Assembly: GCA_964428325.1 (NCBI GenBank)
Contig: CAYRXU010000002.1
Location: 50,803 to 114,802 of the forward strand
DNA: 64,000 nt
Direction: 5' to 3'
Source of the DNA: JBBSZK01 sp964428325
Lineage (GTDB): Archaea > Nanobdellota > Nanobdellia > Pacearchaeales > GW2011-AR1
Shown: one piece after another, positions 32,201-39,397 of the stretch
Layout of the letters: every line of letters starts with the position of its first letter
Position numbering within the stretch: position 1 is the stretch's first letter
Translations under genes and position numbers: made by a program
The notes under the pieces: model-generated
The model's database searches: none
The model's input: the letters and a program-made list of their open reading frames with translations, nothing else
What the model was told of the DNA's origin: nothing

Positions 32201-34949
32201 TCAAAGTAGTTCCATCGACAGGCAATCCATAATTCTTCTGTCCAAGTGTCTGCCCATAATAGTGCGCACTCACAGCATCCTTCGGTGTGAATATCTCTAC
32301 ATTAGTGCCTGCAGTTGTTGCCCAACTATCTCTCGATCCTTGCACACTCACTCGATCATTAACCAAACTTCCAACACGCTTCAATCGCTCCCGTGCAGCT
32401 TCTTTAGCAACGTCCGAGCTTGAAGGGTCGTTCAAAACATTAGCATAAAGCTGCAGCTCCTTAGCCTCTTCATATGTCACATAACGCTTTCCATTTTGTT
32501 CAGAAGTCAACTGCCCAATAGTTCTATTCTGCCCATTAGCAAGAGGAATCTGAACATTTTCAGTTCTCGAATCAAATCCATCAACATAACGCGCAGCCGC
32601 AGCCGTACCATCGACATGATCTCCAAAGAGAGTGTCAGACTTTCTTATATCTGAACTTGACTCAATGCGCTTTATCTTCTCGTTCTCTGCATTGATAGTT
32701 TGAGTCATGCGCTGAACATCAGAATCAATTTCACTGGACTTGTCAGAATAACATTGGCCAACGCTATCATAACTAACCCCCGGTACTTGCCCATTCACAG
32801 CCTTATTACACCACTCTGTCCATCCCTCTGGACCTTGCATAACATTCTTGCGCGCAAGAGCTTCTCCACTCAAGCCAGTCACAAAGTTCTTCACAGTCAA
32901 AACGCCTGCAGTAGCAAAGCATGCAGCCTTCATGCCAGAGACTACATTACCAAGTCCATTAGAAATCTGATTCCACTGTGCAATGGTTTTATTCAGTTCA
33001 GCAAGGCGTTCATCAGTCTTTTCAGGTGTCAATTTAATTGCGCGCTTCTCAATGCCCACGCCAATAGTAACATTCGTCTCGATACGTGCGCTATTCACAG
33101 ATCCAGGAGTCAAACGCACACGTGCTACAGAAGCACTTCGCGTATCTTCTAGTTTAAGCACTCCGCCACATACAGAAACGCTATCATCCAATCGCATAGT
33201 CAAACTTCGCTTTCCACGCTCTTCAGGACAATAGACAGTCACGCCAGCACTTGTCGTGTCCACTCTATCCAAAGTAATATTCTTCCCAGTTGCTAGAGTA
33301 TATGTCTGACCGATCTGGACGTCATTCATCAAATTACCAGCAAAAGAGAAATCAGCACTTGCAACAGAGCGAGGCTGCTCAACAGTCAACAACCGGATGA
33401 TGCTTGGCTCAGCACCTCCAACATCAACCACACTCACAGCATTCTTCATGTCGTACTGATAGCGATAAACCAAATCCAAATTGTACTGCGAAGCATACTG
33501 TCCATCAGGATACAAAGTAAGATATCTGTGCATTAACTCAACAGCACTTCTCTCTTTACCCATAGCTGAAGCCAAATCAACAGCACGCTTGAGAGCGTAC
33601 TCCCCATATCTGCCCACACCAGCAAGCTGCGCCTTTGACGTGCTCTCATCAGGATAAAGATCAGCCACTCGCTGGTACTCTCCAATAGCATTATCATACG
33701 CCGCTTTCAACTCACCAGAATAATCAGCCTCGTACAGCACACCTTCAGAAGCAGGCCTTACTTCAGAAGCACTCACTTTAACAGAAGCTCCACTAACAGC
33801 ATTACTTACCGTATACTCAACTTTACCTGCGTTACTCTTATGTACTTGTTTGATAGTCCAGATAGTATTCATATCTGCAACCCCATTCGTAACTCGATTC
33901 ACGCCATCATTCACCTGCAACTCTCTCTGTGCAATACGCAAAACGAATCTCTCGCTACCACAGGAAATCTCAGCCTCGCCGCCAGAACTATTAGTTGCTC
34001 GTAACTTATTCACACGGCACTTATTATTCAAGAACGACGACCCTTCGTAAAGGGAAAGTACATCATCATCAACTTGCAATCTGATACTCGCCTTAGGCAA
34101 TTCAGCCGCTTCATACACAATACGCACTTCGCCCTGACAATACGATCCAGGAATATACACGCCGCTATTAGACGTCTGTCCACGTTTCACGGTAACTCGA
34201 TTCACGCGACGGTCTCCTTCATAGAAAGACAATACAGCCTGTTCTGCATCAGCACTCTCCAGCCTAACACTATACTTGCCCTTCAGGAAGGTATTCTTAT
34301 TTCTCTCACTCAACCACTCATCATCTGATAGCGGCTCCAACAACATAACACTCTCGCCCACACCAAATGCATTGCCTGCATTGTACTCGATGCGCGCCTG
34401 CACAGTGAAATTAACAAAATTAGGCAATCCAGTTTCATTTGGTGCCCTCTTCAACAAGACAACAGCATATCCAATGTTATTCAGGAAAGGATCGCCAAGT
34501 AATTGCGTATTAGTTCGAAGTGCAGCACGTGCAGGATGGAAGCTCACTCCAGAAACTTGAGAAGGATATGATCGGGAGGAAAAGCTAATACTTCTTATCT
34601 GCTTGATATCGAGCAATGGGTTTAATCTGAGCGCGTTTAGCTGGCAAAACACAGGAACGTTCTGTTCAGCAAGCAAATCGCTTCGCACAACCGCAGGCTG
34701 ACATCCAATAGGGGCAACTTGAATAAGCAAATCCTGGCGGGCACGGCAAGTCTCATTCGTTCTACCCAAAATAGGCCAGTATTCCTGTGCATGACTTCCA
34801 TAGTACTGATTAAGATCTGCAGACTGCTGATATTGTACAAATCGTGCACTTCCTGCAGACGTGCCAGTAAAACTTGTAGCTGCAAAAGCGCTGCCAGCTA
34901 CCATAATCACCATACTCACAAACATCAAGCCCAACAACAATTTTCTCAT
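29253..34949 (-). CDS. giant exported multidomain protein (1898 residues)
   Basis: The largest gene of the window. A cleavable signal peptide is clear (LLLGLMFVSMVIMVAGSAFA, cut probably after AFA). The mature part has extended beta-rich regions, a TPR-like helical stretch near residues 425-480 (EYQRVADLYP, then LASAMGKERSAVELMHRYLT), a coiled-coil segment near 680-790, a Cys-rich core near 1150-1260 (CQDFMSPEDCKLMFNVCDPV, then ICPASRCNLGGLYN) and beta-sandwich-like repeats at the C-terminus. No terminal membrane anchor is seen, so it is probably secreted or held by partners. Its ATG overlaps the stop of the pilin-like 617-residue gene. No family that I can name. Confidence 0.85.
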   Translation of the reverse strand: MRKLLLGLMFVSMVIMVAGSAFAATSFTGTSAGSARFVQYQQSADLNQYYGSHAQEYWPILGRTNETCRARQDLLIQVAPIGCQPAVVRSDLLAEQNVPVFCQLNALRLNPLLDIKQIRSISFSSRSYPSQVSGVSFHPARAALRTNTQLLGDPFLNNIGYAVVLLKRAPNETGLPNFVNFTVQARIEYNAGNAFGVGESVMLLEPLSDDEWLSERNKNTFLKGKYSVRLESADAEQAVLSFYEGDRRVNRVTVKRGQTSNSGVYIPGSYCQGEVRIVYEAAELPKASIRLQVDDDVLSLYEGSSFLNNKCRVNKLRATNSSGGEAEISCGSERFVLRIAQRELQVNDGVNRVTNGVADMNTIWTIKQVHKSNAGKVEYTVSNAVSGASVKVSASEVRPASEGVLYEADYSGELKAAYDNAIGEYQRVADLYPDESTSKAQLAGVGRYGEYALKRAVDLASAMGKERSAVELMHRYLTLYPDGQYASQYNLDLVYRYQYDMKNAVSVVDVGGAEPSIIRLLTVEQPRSVASADFSFAGNLMNDVQIGQTYTLATGKNITLDRVDTTSAGVTVYCPEERGKRSLTMRLDDSVSVCGGVLKLEDTRSASVARVRLTPGSVNSARIETNVTIGVGIEKRAIKLTPEKTDERLAELNKTIAQWNQISNGLGNVVSGMKAACFATAGVLTVKNFVTGLSGEALARKNVMQGPEGWTEWCNKAVNGQVPGVSYDSVGQCYSDKSSEIDSDVQRMTQTINAENEKIKRIESSSDIRKSDTLFGDHVDGTAAAARYVDGFDSRTENVQIPLANGQNRTIGQLTSEQNGKRYVTYEEAKELQLYANVLNDPSSSDVAKEAARERLKRVGSLVNDRVSVQGSRDSWATTAGTNVEIFTPKDAVSAHYYGQTLGQKNYGLPVDGTTLTANTPVQVIGVEQGGVVKPYLAVLDESGNGVYGASDYYELEQQGNELRVKSTTPVSLPNARIGTFKKLDQSSCFNTINSPKIQYYESEPYKGMPAVVPFDIEQGWYAGTRQTLAGFGNVQAFQSSGRPTSFWVCNVGPDHEIDFFVSGFDDDECQQFNVETGAPLDSFACLDQAGTRRVVDRAVRALQEAAQQRRDGARFARIEGKTLEIGNPASNVPGTQCQDFMSPEDCKLMFNVCDPVICPASRCNLGGLYNVPDVIQTGVVGSALLCLPNYKEGIAIPVCLTGVKAGIDGYLSILKSYQSCLQESKMTGEYVGICDEVSAVYMCEFFWRQAAPVANALLPKLVEFAYGQGAARGGGEYLTTQSAWDNTQASVNYFTQSYATNSLQAFNIRSIDEAGTPFCRAFVSATAPSKIDALIEPDSPPQFHAWFSAIPYTDATVPATAQYKVFYHVFAGNDRGVSYSVYLKDPPATSFYQTTPTVYVASGFVARGQAASESKDFTAPTGYQQLCVRIDDKEECGFKQVSTSFALDYVRDQLASDEIGRRDITSEAECVSGRTNPTALLNPNLQEVAQEAIDPAVYNRGVVRICATNNPGKNTDPARFLDVGSCGETRIRCWLDQQSIDRAIGVENVGVRNATLQEFNQDVRVQLGNSSDYLYGEGEEQLIASLSANVSVFEKLPESTSKSERDRRSRVLLDQADDLYSKVVLNGLKAELVVLRGRVYEAVARALYVPLVSDTISSSSTNNAAPIGTASESVQLAKAYNSRERISFVVNGQTVSGLYLEGTSLKLTVSSVARPLGNVANGVITFYPASANDRDLASLSQRLGVDLHSTLNGARVSEGSAEIDLVGGLVNICRVEFLQNGVVKTSGTFGVEDLEIVFTGCESHVRAAEVDLVFTPASGAGAVVLETFAYDEASCNHRVSLTQAQGSVFPNIGTLRAVLRNAGGTVTEGIFSIQEIEDGTNPAGIFIDSGDSCSIVF

Positions 34950-36799
34950 AAGAAGTCCATCTCCACATTCATAGAATTAAACAATTCAAAGTTTGTCTGC
35001 AATTGTTCAAGGGAATTAGGTTGAGGTAATGAGCTAACATACAAATTCACAACGCCACTTTCAAGATCACTTGGCAATATGTAAGTTGCTGCATAGCCTC
35101 CGCCACGCAAAGCATAATCTACCTTAGTTGCAGGCAACGTCACATCATAGCAATTCTCTTCCTTAGCGCCAAACAATCCAGCAATACCTCCACTAGCAAC
35201 CTCAACACATTCCTGTCTCGTGGAAGCCGGAATAGTCACACTCGAATTCCCATATACAAAGACACTCACATTGTAATATCCTTCGTGGAGTTCAATCTCA
35301 TTTTGGTCAGGCACAAGTGCGCTAGCAGCACTACCATCAGGAGAAGTAAAGTGCACAATAGCATTTCCTCCAGCCATATCGCGCCCATCAACTTTTACGT
35401 TCACACGTACAGGATAGCTCTTCTCAAGGATAAACTCAGCACTTGTCTCACTATTCGAAGAGAACGTCTTACTCGAAAGAACATATCCCTCGGATTCCGC
35501 AATAAGCTGGCCATTCACACACACAGGTAAAGCAGCATCAAGCGAAGCCACATCCCCACGCAATGTCGTCTGCCCAAGATCACAAACTTGCTCAAAGCAC
35601 TGATAACTTACACGAGCTTCAACAGGCGCAAGGGTCGTGTCAAAGCTCTCCACATGAACACTTCCTTCCTTAAAGCTGCAAATATCCGTATCGTTAGCAA
35701 TAGTTATAGCACTACCGAGTCCAGACTCGCGAGCTACATTATCATCCACAATAACAACAACAGGGAATTGGAACACTTCATCTCCATCATACACCTGCAT
35801 CATAACCGGGAAGTTAAGATCGTAGACAAAATGATAAGGGGCGTAACAGAAGCCCATTATACCCATGCCAGGATCATTGCCAACGGGTTGTGCAACCATA
35901 ACTGCTTGCGATGCTGGAGTCACTTCAATACGGTAAGGCCATTCCTTAGCATAGAGCACGCGAGCATTCACATCCCCTGATCCAGTAACTGTAAAGTATC
36001 CTGCACTTCCAGAAGCCTTGTTACTATCAAACCTGATCTGCTGCATATTAGCCACTAGCGCATCAGTTACATTCTCAACAACATCTTGTGTATTCCATAT
36101 CTGAGGACCACATCTAATAGCAACTCCATCAACAGGAGCATAGCTTCTCAAAACATCCACGGCATATTTCTCAAGAAACACACTCTCCTGTTCCTCATTG
36201 TAAATGCTCAAGGCCTGCGAGTGCAATCGCCCCATATTTGATTCAATAACGACCTTCTGATTATCCTGAGTAGCAGAGGAGTCATCCTTTGTCACACTCA
36301 ATCGCGATCGCACATCAACGTTGACACGCGCATCTTCAACACTCACCCTCACGCTATCAACATCTAGATCAACACCAAATCCCTGCTTCTCAAAATCGCC
36401 AAAATCACAAGCACTCACACCTTGCTGGATAAAGCCAGCCATCTCATTAGCCATCTCAGTCCGGGTAGGTACGTCCTGTACAAATCGCCCACGTGCATCT
36501 ATACGCGACCAGTAAGGCACGCGTGATCCCAAAAACTCCAATTCCGTAGAGAAAGGAGCGTAGTCATTACCGGGCTCAAACGTTACAGGACTCAATCTAC
36601 CACCTTGAAGCCCAGCAAGCTCGATAGCGCCTCGCGTTTCCTGTTCAATACAAGCAGTATAATAATCAAATACAGGTTGCAGCTCACTTGGCACACCCAC
36701 TCCAAAGATCTCATCTCGGAAAGCAACAGCCACAATCACAGCACCCACAATCACAACCGCGATAATAACAAACACAGCAACCTGGCCCTTAATGTTCAT
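34946..36799 (-). CDS. pilin-like exported protein, 617 residues
   Basis: Begins MNIKGQVAVFVIIAVVIVGA: a short basic stretch, Lys-Gly, then Gln and a long hydrophobic helix. This is the class III (type IV pilin/archaellin-like) signal, in which a prepilin peptidase would cut after the Gly. The very large extracellular part contains several cysteines and beta-rich modules (VKVDGRDMAGGNAIVHFTSP, then LHEGYYNVSVFVYGN like a carboxypeptidase-regulatory domain). It is coupled as ATGA to the giant exported protein downstream and overlaps the 45-residue ORF upstream by 11 bp. Probably an anchor or structural partner of the giant protein; inference. Confidence 0.82.
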   Translation of the reverse strand: MNIKGQVAVFVIIAVVIVGAVIVAVAFRDEIFGVGVPSELQPVFDYYTACIEQETRGAIELAGLQGGRLSPVTFEPGNDYAPFSTELEFLGSRVPYWSRIDARGRFVQDVPTRTEMANEMAGFIQQGVSACDFGDFEKQGFGVDLDVDSVRVSVEDARVNVDVRSRLSVTKDDSSATQDNQKVVIESNMGRLHSQALSIYNEEQESVFLEKYAVDVLRSYAPVDGVAIRCGPQIWNTQDVVENVTDALVANMQQIRFDSNKASGSAGYFTVTGSGDVNARVLYAKEWPYRIEVTPASQAVMVAQPVGNDPGMGIMGFCYAPYHFVYDLNFPVMMQVYDGDEVFQFPVVVIVDDNVARESGLGSAITIANDTDICSFKEGSVHVESFDTTLAPVEARVSYQCFEQVCDLGQTTLRGDVASLDAALPVCVNGQLIAESEGYVLSSKTFSSNSETSAEFILEKSYPVRVNVKVDGRDMAGGNAIVHFTSPDGSAASALVPDQNEIELHEGYYNVSVFVYGNSSVTIPASTRQECVEVASGGIAGLFGAKEENCYDVTLPATKVDYALRGGGYAATYILPSDLESGVVNLYVSSLPQPNSLEQLQTNFELFNSMNVEMDFL

Positions 36800-36926
36800 G
36801 CTTCTGCCCCCTCTTCACTTTCTCCTTAACAAGCTCAATCAACTCACTATTGATATCATTCTGTATAATCTCCTTAAAACGTCCCCACAGTTTCTCATCC
36901 TCGATTAACAACAAATACTTCTTCAC
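36789..36926 (-). CDS. small charged protein at the head of the giant-protein operon
   Basis: A 45-residue ORF with GTG start at 36926 (MKKYLLLIEDEKLWGRFKEI, then IQNDINSELIELVKEKVKRG and QKHEH), predicted to be one or two amphipathic helices. The frame stays open a few codons further upstream but without a standard start. Its stop lies inside the first codons of the 617-residue pilin-like gene, so translation is coupled. The TATA-like TATATAAAT at about 36960 lies 34-42 nt upstream, leaving a short leader. It could be a regulator of the operon; no family known. Confidence 0.6.
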   Translation of the reverse strand: MKKYLLLIEDEKLWGRFKEIIQNDINSELIELVKEKVKRGQKHEH

Positions 36927-36992
36927 GGAATCACTCTCCGCTCTTCTAACAAGTTTCTCTATATAAATCTGCTTACTAACTTACCAACTAAA

Positions 36993-37011
36993 TTACTTAC
37001 TTAGTAAGTAA
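36993..37011. promoter_or_regulatory. palindromic operator upstream of the giant-protein operon
   Basis: TTACTTAC-TTA-GTAAGTAA is a perfect 8-bp inverted repeat with a 3-bp centre, about 25 bp upstream of the TATA-like element at 36960-36968. A related sequence, TTACTAACTTAC, lies closer to it (36973-36984), so two half-site clusters may exist. Probably the binding site of an unknown dimeric regulator. Confidence 0.5.
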
Positions 37012-37047
37012 AAAGAACGTACAAAAAGAGAAATAGAATACAAGAAA

Positions 37048-37118
37048 TGGCCCCACCCGGAATCGAACCGGGGCATTTCCCACGTCAAGGGAACATTGTA
37101 CCATTCAATCATGAGGCC
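37048..37118 (-). tRNA. tRNA-Val (GAC)
   Basis: A 71-nt cloverleaf: acceptor GGCCTCA/TGGGGCC (one T-G pair) with discriminator A, D-stem ATTG/CAAT, anticodon stem TTCCC/GGGAA with loop TTGACGT (anticodon GAC), T-stem CCCGG/CCGGG with loop TTCGATT. No intron and no encoded CCA. Confidence 0.94.
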
Positions 37119-37197
37119 CTGTAAAATTCACACTCTAAAACGCTATAAAAAACCTTCGCAACGCGACATTTAAATATCTCCACCACACAATATAGCT

Positions 37198-37458
37198 ATG
37201 AAAAAGGGATTGGGATATGGGCTAGTTGTTCTTGGTGCTATTGCCATAGCTCTCAGCTACTCATACATCAGAGGCCTTATTGGAATTCCAACTCTACCAG
37301 CGCCTGTCACTGATCTCTACCTCATCATCGGCGGCATCATCCTTATCATTCTAGGCGGACTTGTAGTATCACAGGGTAGCTTCGGTTCTCCAAAACACGT
37401 AGAAGTTCCAATCTACCACGGCAATAAGATAGTCGGTTACAGAAGACACGCTTCTTAG
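37198..37458 (+). CDS. small two-helix membrane protein
   Basis: An 86-residue protein with two hydrophobic helices (LGYGLVVLGAIAIALSYSYI and LYLIIGGIILIILGGLVVSQ) and a short basic cytoplasmic tail (EVPIYHGNKIVGYRRHAS). No family known. A TATA-like CATTTAAATATC lies about 25-30 nt upstream, as for leaderless genes nearby. It stands alone between tRNA-Val and the eL42 gene. Confidence 0.65.
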   Translation: MKKGLGYGLVVLGAIAIALSYSYIRGLIGIPTLPAPVTDLYLIIGGIILIILGGLVVSQGSFGSPKHVEVPIYHGNKIVGYRRHAS

Positions 37459-37553
37459 TAAAGCTTTAAAAACCCCTTTTTCCCTGCGATAGTGCGTTAA
37501 CCCATAGACTCGCAGGTAGTCTTTGGCTAGCAACACAAATTTTCCTGCACTCG

Positions 37554-37883
37554 ATGAAACTACCACAAAAAGTAACACGATATTGTCCTCATTGTAAGAA
37601 ACACACCGACCAAACAGTCGCAGTAGCAAAGCAAAAAGGTCGTTCATCTGCTCATCCTATGTCCCGATGGTCACGTTCGCGTGCTAAATTGCGAGGACAA
37701 GCCATGGGTTACGGAAACCTTGGAAGATTCTCAAAGCCACCAATCAAGAACTGGAAGCGTAAGACCAAAGCTACAAGAAGAATCTCAGTACTTTACACAT
37801 GCGCAATATGTAAAAAGGCACATGGCATGAAGAACAGCATCCGTACATCACGATTAGAAGTAGGAGAAAAAATAGCAAAGTAA
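37554..37883 (+). CDS. rpl44e: 50S ribosomal protein eL42 (L44e)
   Basis: A large-subunit zinc protein near the E site, shared by archaea and eukaryotes. The 109 residues start MKLPQKVTRYCPHCKKHTDQ (first zinc pair) and have the second pair in LYTCAICKKAHGM. The basic middle GRSSAHPMSRWSRSRAKLRG, QAMGYGNLGRFSK matches the family. It lies 1 nt upstream of eS1, with which it forms an operon; in other archaea the usual partner of L44e is eS27, which here is located at 49884 instead. Confidence 0.93.
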   Translation: MKLPQKVTRYCPHCKKHTDQTVAVAKQKGRSSAHPMSRWSRSRAKLRGQAMGYGNLGRFSKPPIKNWKRKTKATRRISVLYTCAICKKAHGMKNSIRTSRLEVGEKIAK

Positions 37884-37884
37884 A

Positions 37885-38448
37885 ATGGCACAAATAAAAA
37901 GCGTAAAAAAGAAATTCTTTGAAGTAAGCGTTCCACTTACAGCTGCAAAAGTCCACGTATACGGCCATAGCGTAGAGCAATTCGATGGTCAGGTGGTCAA
38001 AGTTGATCTTACAAAGAGTCTCCGTGGAAAGAGTCTTGAACTGCGCGCTAAAATCAAGAACAATAACGGTACCCTAGAAAGCACACCAATCGGACTAGAA
38101 CTATTGGGCAGTTACCTTCGCAAGGCAATCCGAAAGGGAACAGACTATGTTGAAGACTCATTCGAACTAGACGCAAAAGACGCTAAGATCAGAGTCAAAC
38201 CATTCCTTCTTACAAGACGCCGAGTCTCACGCGCAATCAGAAACGAACTAAGAGAAAATGCGCGCAAGTTCATTGAAGGCCATTGCAAAGTTCGCTCAGC
38301 AGAAGAAATCTTCTCAGACGTTACAGCTAACAAGATCCAAAAAGAACTATCACACAAGCTCAAGAAAGTCTACCCTCTGGCATTCTGCGAGATCAGAATC
38401 CTCGAAATCGTACCAGAGAAGAAGATCGCTGAAGCTGGCAAGCAATAG
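37885..38448 (+). CDS. rps3ae: 30S ribosomal protein eS1 (S3ae)
   Basis: A 187-residue eS1, a small-subunit protein near the mRNA exit, shared with eukaryotes. Marks: KKKFFEVSVPLTAAKVHVYG, then IGLELLGSYLRKAIRKGTDY, VKPFLLTRRRVSRAIRNELR and the C-terminal KKVYPLAFCEIRILEIV. It is slightly shorter than typical archaeal S3ae (about 195-210 residues). It follows eL42 after one base and precedes tRNA-Thr. Confidence 0.94.
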   Translation: MAQIKSVKKKFFEVSVPLTAAKVHVYGHSVEQFDGQVVKVDLTKSLRGKSLELRAKIKNNNGTLESTPIGLELLGSYLRKAIRKGTDYVEDSFELDAKDAKIRVKPFLLTRRRVSRAIRNELRENARKFIEGHCKVRSAEEIFSDVTANKIQKELSHKLKKVYPLAFCEIRILEIVPEKKIAEAGKQ

Positions 38449-38494
38449 TTCTAAGCGATAGCTTTTTAACACCTAATTTATAGTTTCCTTACAT

Positions 38495-38566
38495 GCCTCT
38501 GTAGCTCAGTGGTAGAGCATTAGTTTTGTAAACTAAGGGTCGGGGGTTCAATTCCCTCCAGAGGCT
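38495..38566 (+). tRNA. tRNA-Thr (TGT)
   Basis: A 72-nt cloverleaf: acceptor GCCTCTG/CAGAGGC with discriminator T (U), D-stem GCTC/GAGC, anticodon stem TTAGT/ACTAA with loop TTTGTAA (anticodon TGT), T-stem GGGGG/CCCTC (loop TTCAATT). No intron and no encoded CCA. Confidence 0.94.
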
Positions 38567-38629
38567 TCTTCTAAAATTGTAAAAACAACTTCCATAAACC
38601 TTAAATACACATATGTATGTAATTATCAT

Positions 38630-39001
38630 ATGATAAACAAGAACATACAACACGCCTGCCACTCTCAAGGCTTCAACGAATCAGAACTTTATGATTCTTA
38701 CAAGATATTCTTCGGCACTCTAGTCTCACAATCACGCCTAAAGATAATCAACTTACTAAAGCAGGGAAAAAAGAACGTCACAGAGATAATGCAAGAGCTG
38801 AAAATGGATCAAACAGCAGTCTCGCACGACCTCTCAAGACTGAAAAAATGTGGCTTCGTTCTAACAGAAGTAGAAGGTAAATACCGCTACTACACCCTTA
38901 ACAATGAAACAATAAAGCCGCTTATGTCCCTCATAGAAAAGCACATGTCGCAATATTGCATACACATACTCCACAGCATAAAGGAAAAATCACATGGATA
39001 A
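38630..39001 (+). CDS. ArsR family metal-sensing repressor of the copper operon
   Basis: A 123-residue ArsR/SmtB winged-helix repressor: LVSQSRLKIINLLKQGKKNV, then MDQTAVSHDLSRLKKCGFVL and the wing EGKYRYYTLN. Potential metal ligands are His and Cys at the N-terminus (HACHSQG), Cys in LKKCGF, and the C-terminal pair HMSQYCIHILH. It is the first gene of six that deal with copper, and its end overlaps the next gene by 8 bp, so it probably represses its own operon until copper binds. The AT-rich upstream sequence ACATATGTATGTAATTATCA may hold its operator. Confidence 0.9.
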   Translation: MINKNIQHACHSQGFNESELYDSYKIFFGTLVSQSRLKIINLLKQGKKNVTEIMQELKMDQTAVSHDLSRLKKCGFVLTEVEGKYRYYTLNNETIKPLMSLIEKHMSQYCIHILHSIKEKSHG

Positions 39002-39188
39002 CCCTACAAAAACACTAATCATAATAATAGCCGCCGTGTTTCTGGGGTTTGCAATTATGAATCCTTGGCAAATGTCGTACAATATGATGACTGGATTCGG
39101 TTTCGGAGGGATATTCATGGTTCTCCTGCTTGTAGCCATTGTACTACTAATCATCTGGCTGATGCAACAGATACAGAAGTCAAAATGA
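38994..39188 (+). CDS. small Met-rich membrane protein of the copper operon
   Basis: A 64-residue protein with two hydrophobic helices (TLIIIIAAVFLGFAIM and FMVLLLVAIVLLIIWLM) joined by a Met/Phe/Gly-rich loop (NPWQMSYNMMTGFGFGG). It overlaps both the ArsR gene (8 bp) and the HMA chaperone gene (ATGA). The methionines in the exposed loop could bind Cu(I), and small proteins of this kind often accompany copper ATPases; no experimental role known. Confidence 0.75.
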   Translation: MDNPTKTLIIIIAAVFLGFAIMNPWQMSYNMMTGFGFGGIFMVLLLVAIVLLIIWLMQQIQKSK

Positions 39189-39397
39189 AAAAACTTAAAC
39201 TGAGCATCAGCGGAATGCATTGCGCCTCCTGTGCATCAAACATAGAGCGAAGCGTCTCGAAGGTACCCGGCGTGAAAAGCTGCAGCGCTAGCGCAATAAC
39301 AAACAAAGCAGTCGTTGAATGCCAAGACAGTACGGACAAAGAAGAAATAAACAAAGCAGTCTCAAGAGCTGGCTACAAGCTCATGAAAATAGAATGA
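39185..39397 (+). CDS. HMA-domain copper chaperone
   Basis: A 70-residue heavy-metal-associated domain with the Cu(I)-binding motif GMHCASCA at residues 10-17, then the beta-alpha-beta fold (NIERSVSKVPGVKSCSASAI). It matches CopZ-type chaperones, which hand copper to P-type ATPases. The start is the ATG at 39185 (ATGA with the previous gene). In most CopA proteins such a domain is fused at the N-terminus; here it is a separate gene that overlaps the ATPase gene by ATGA. Confidence 0.92.
   Translation: MKKLKLSISGMHCASCASNIERSVSKVPGVKSCSASAITNKAVVECQDSTDKEEINKAVSRAGYKLMKIE

Noticed and set aside
29253..34949. Many plus-strand frames of 60-150 codons opposite the giant protein
   Set aside because: They are shadows of a long coding region, with no promoter, no family similarity and no conserved start context.
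39319..39393. N-terminal extension of the copper ATPase
   Set aside because: The in-frame extension lies wholly within the HMA chaperone gene and uses its third frame; the ATG at 39394, overlapping as ATGA, is the natural start.
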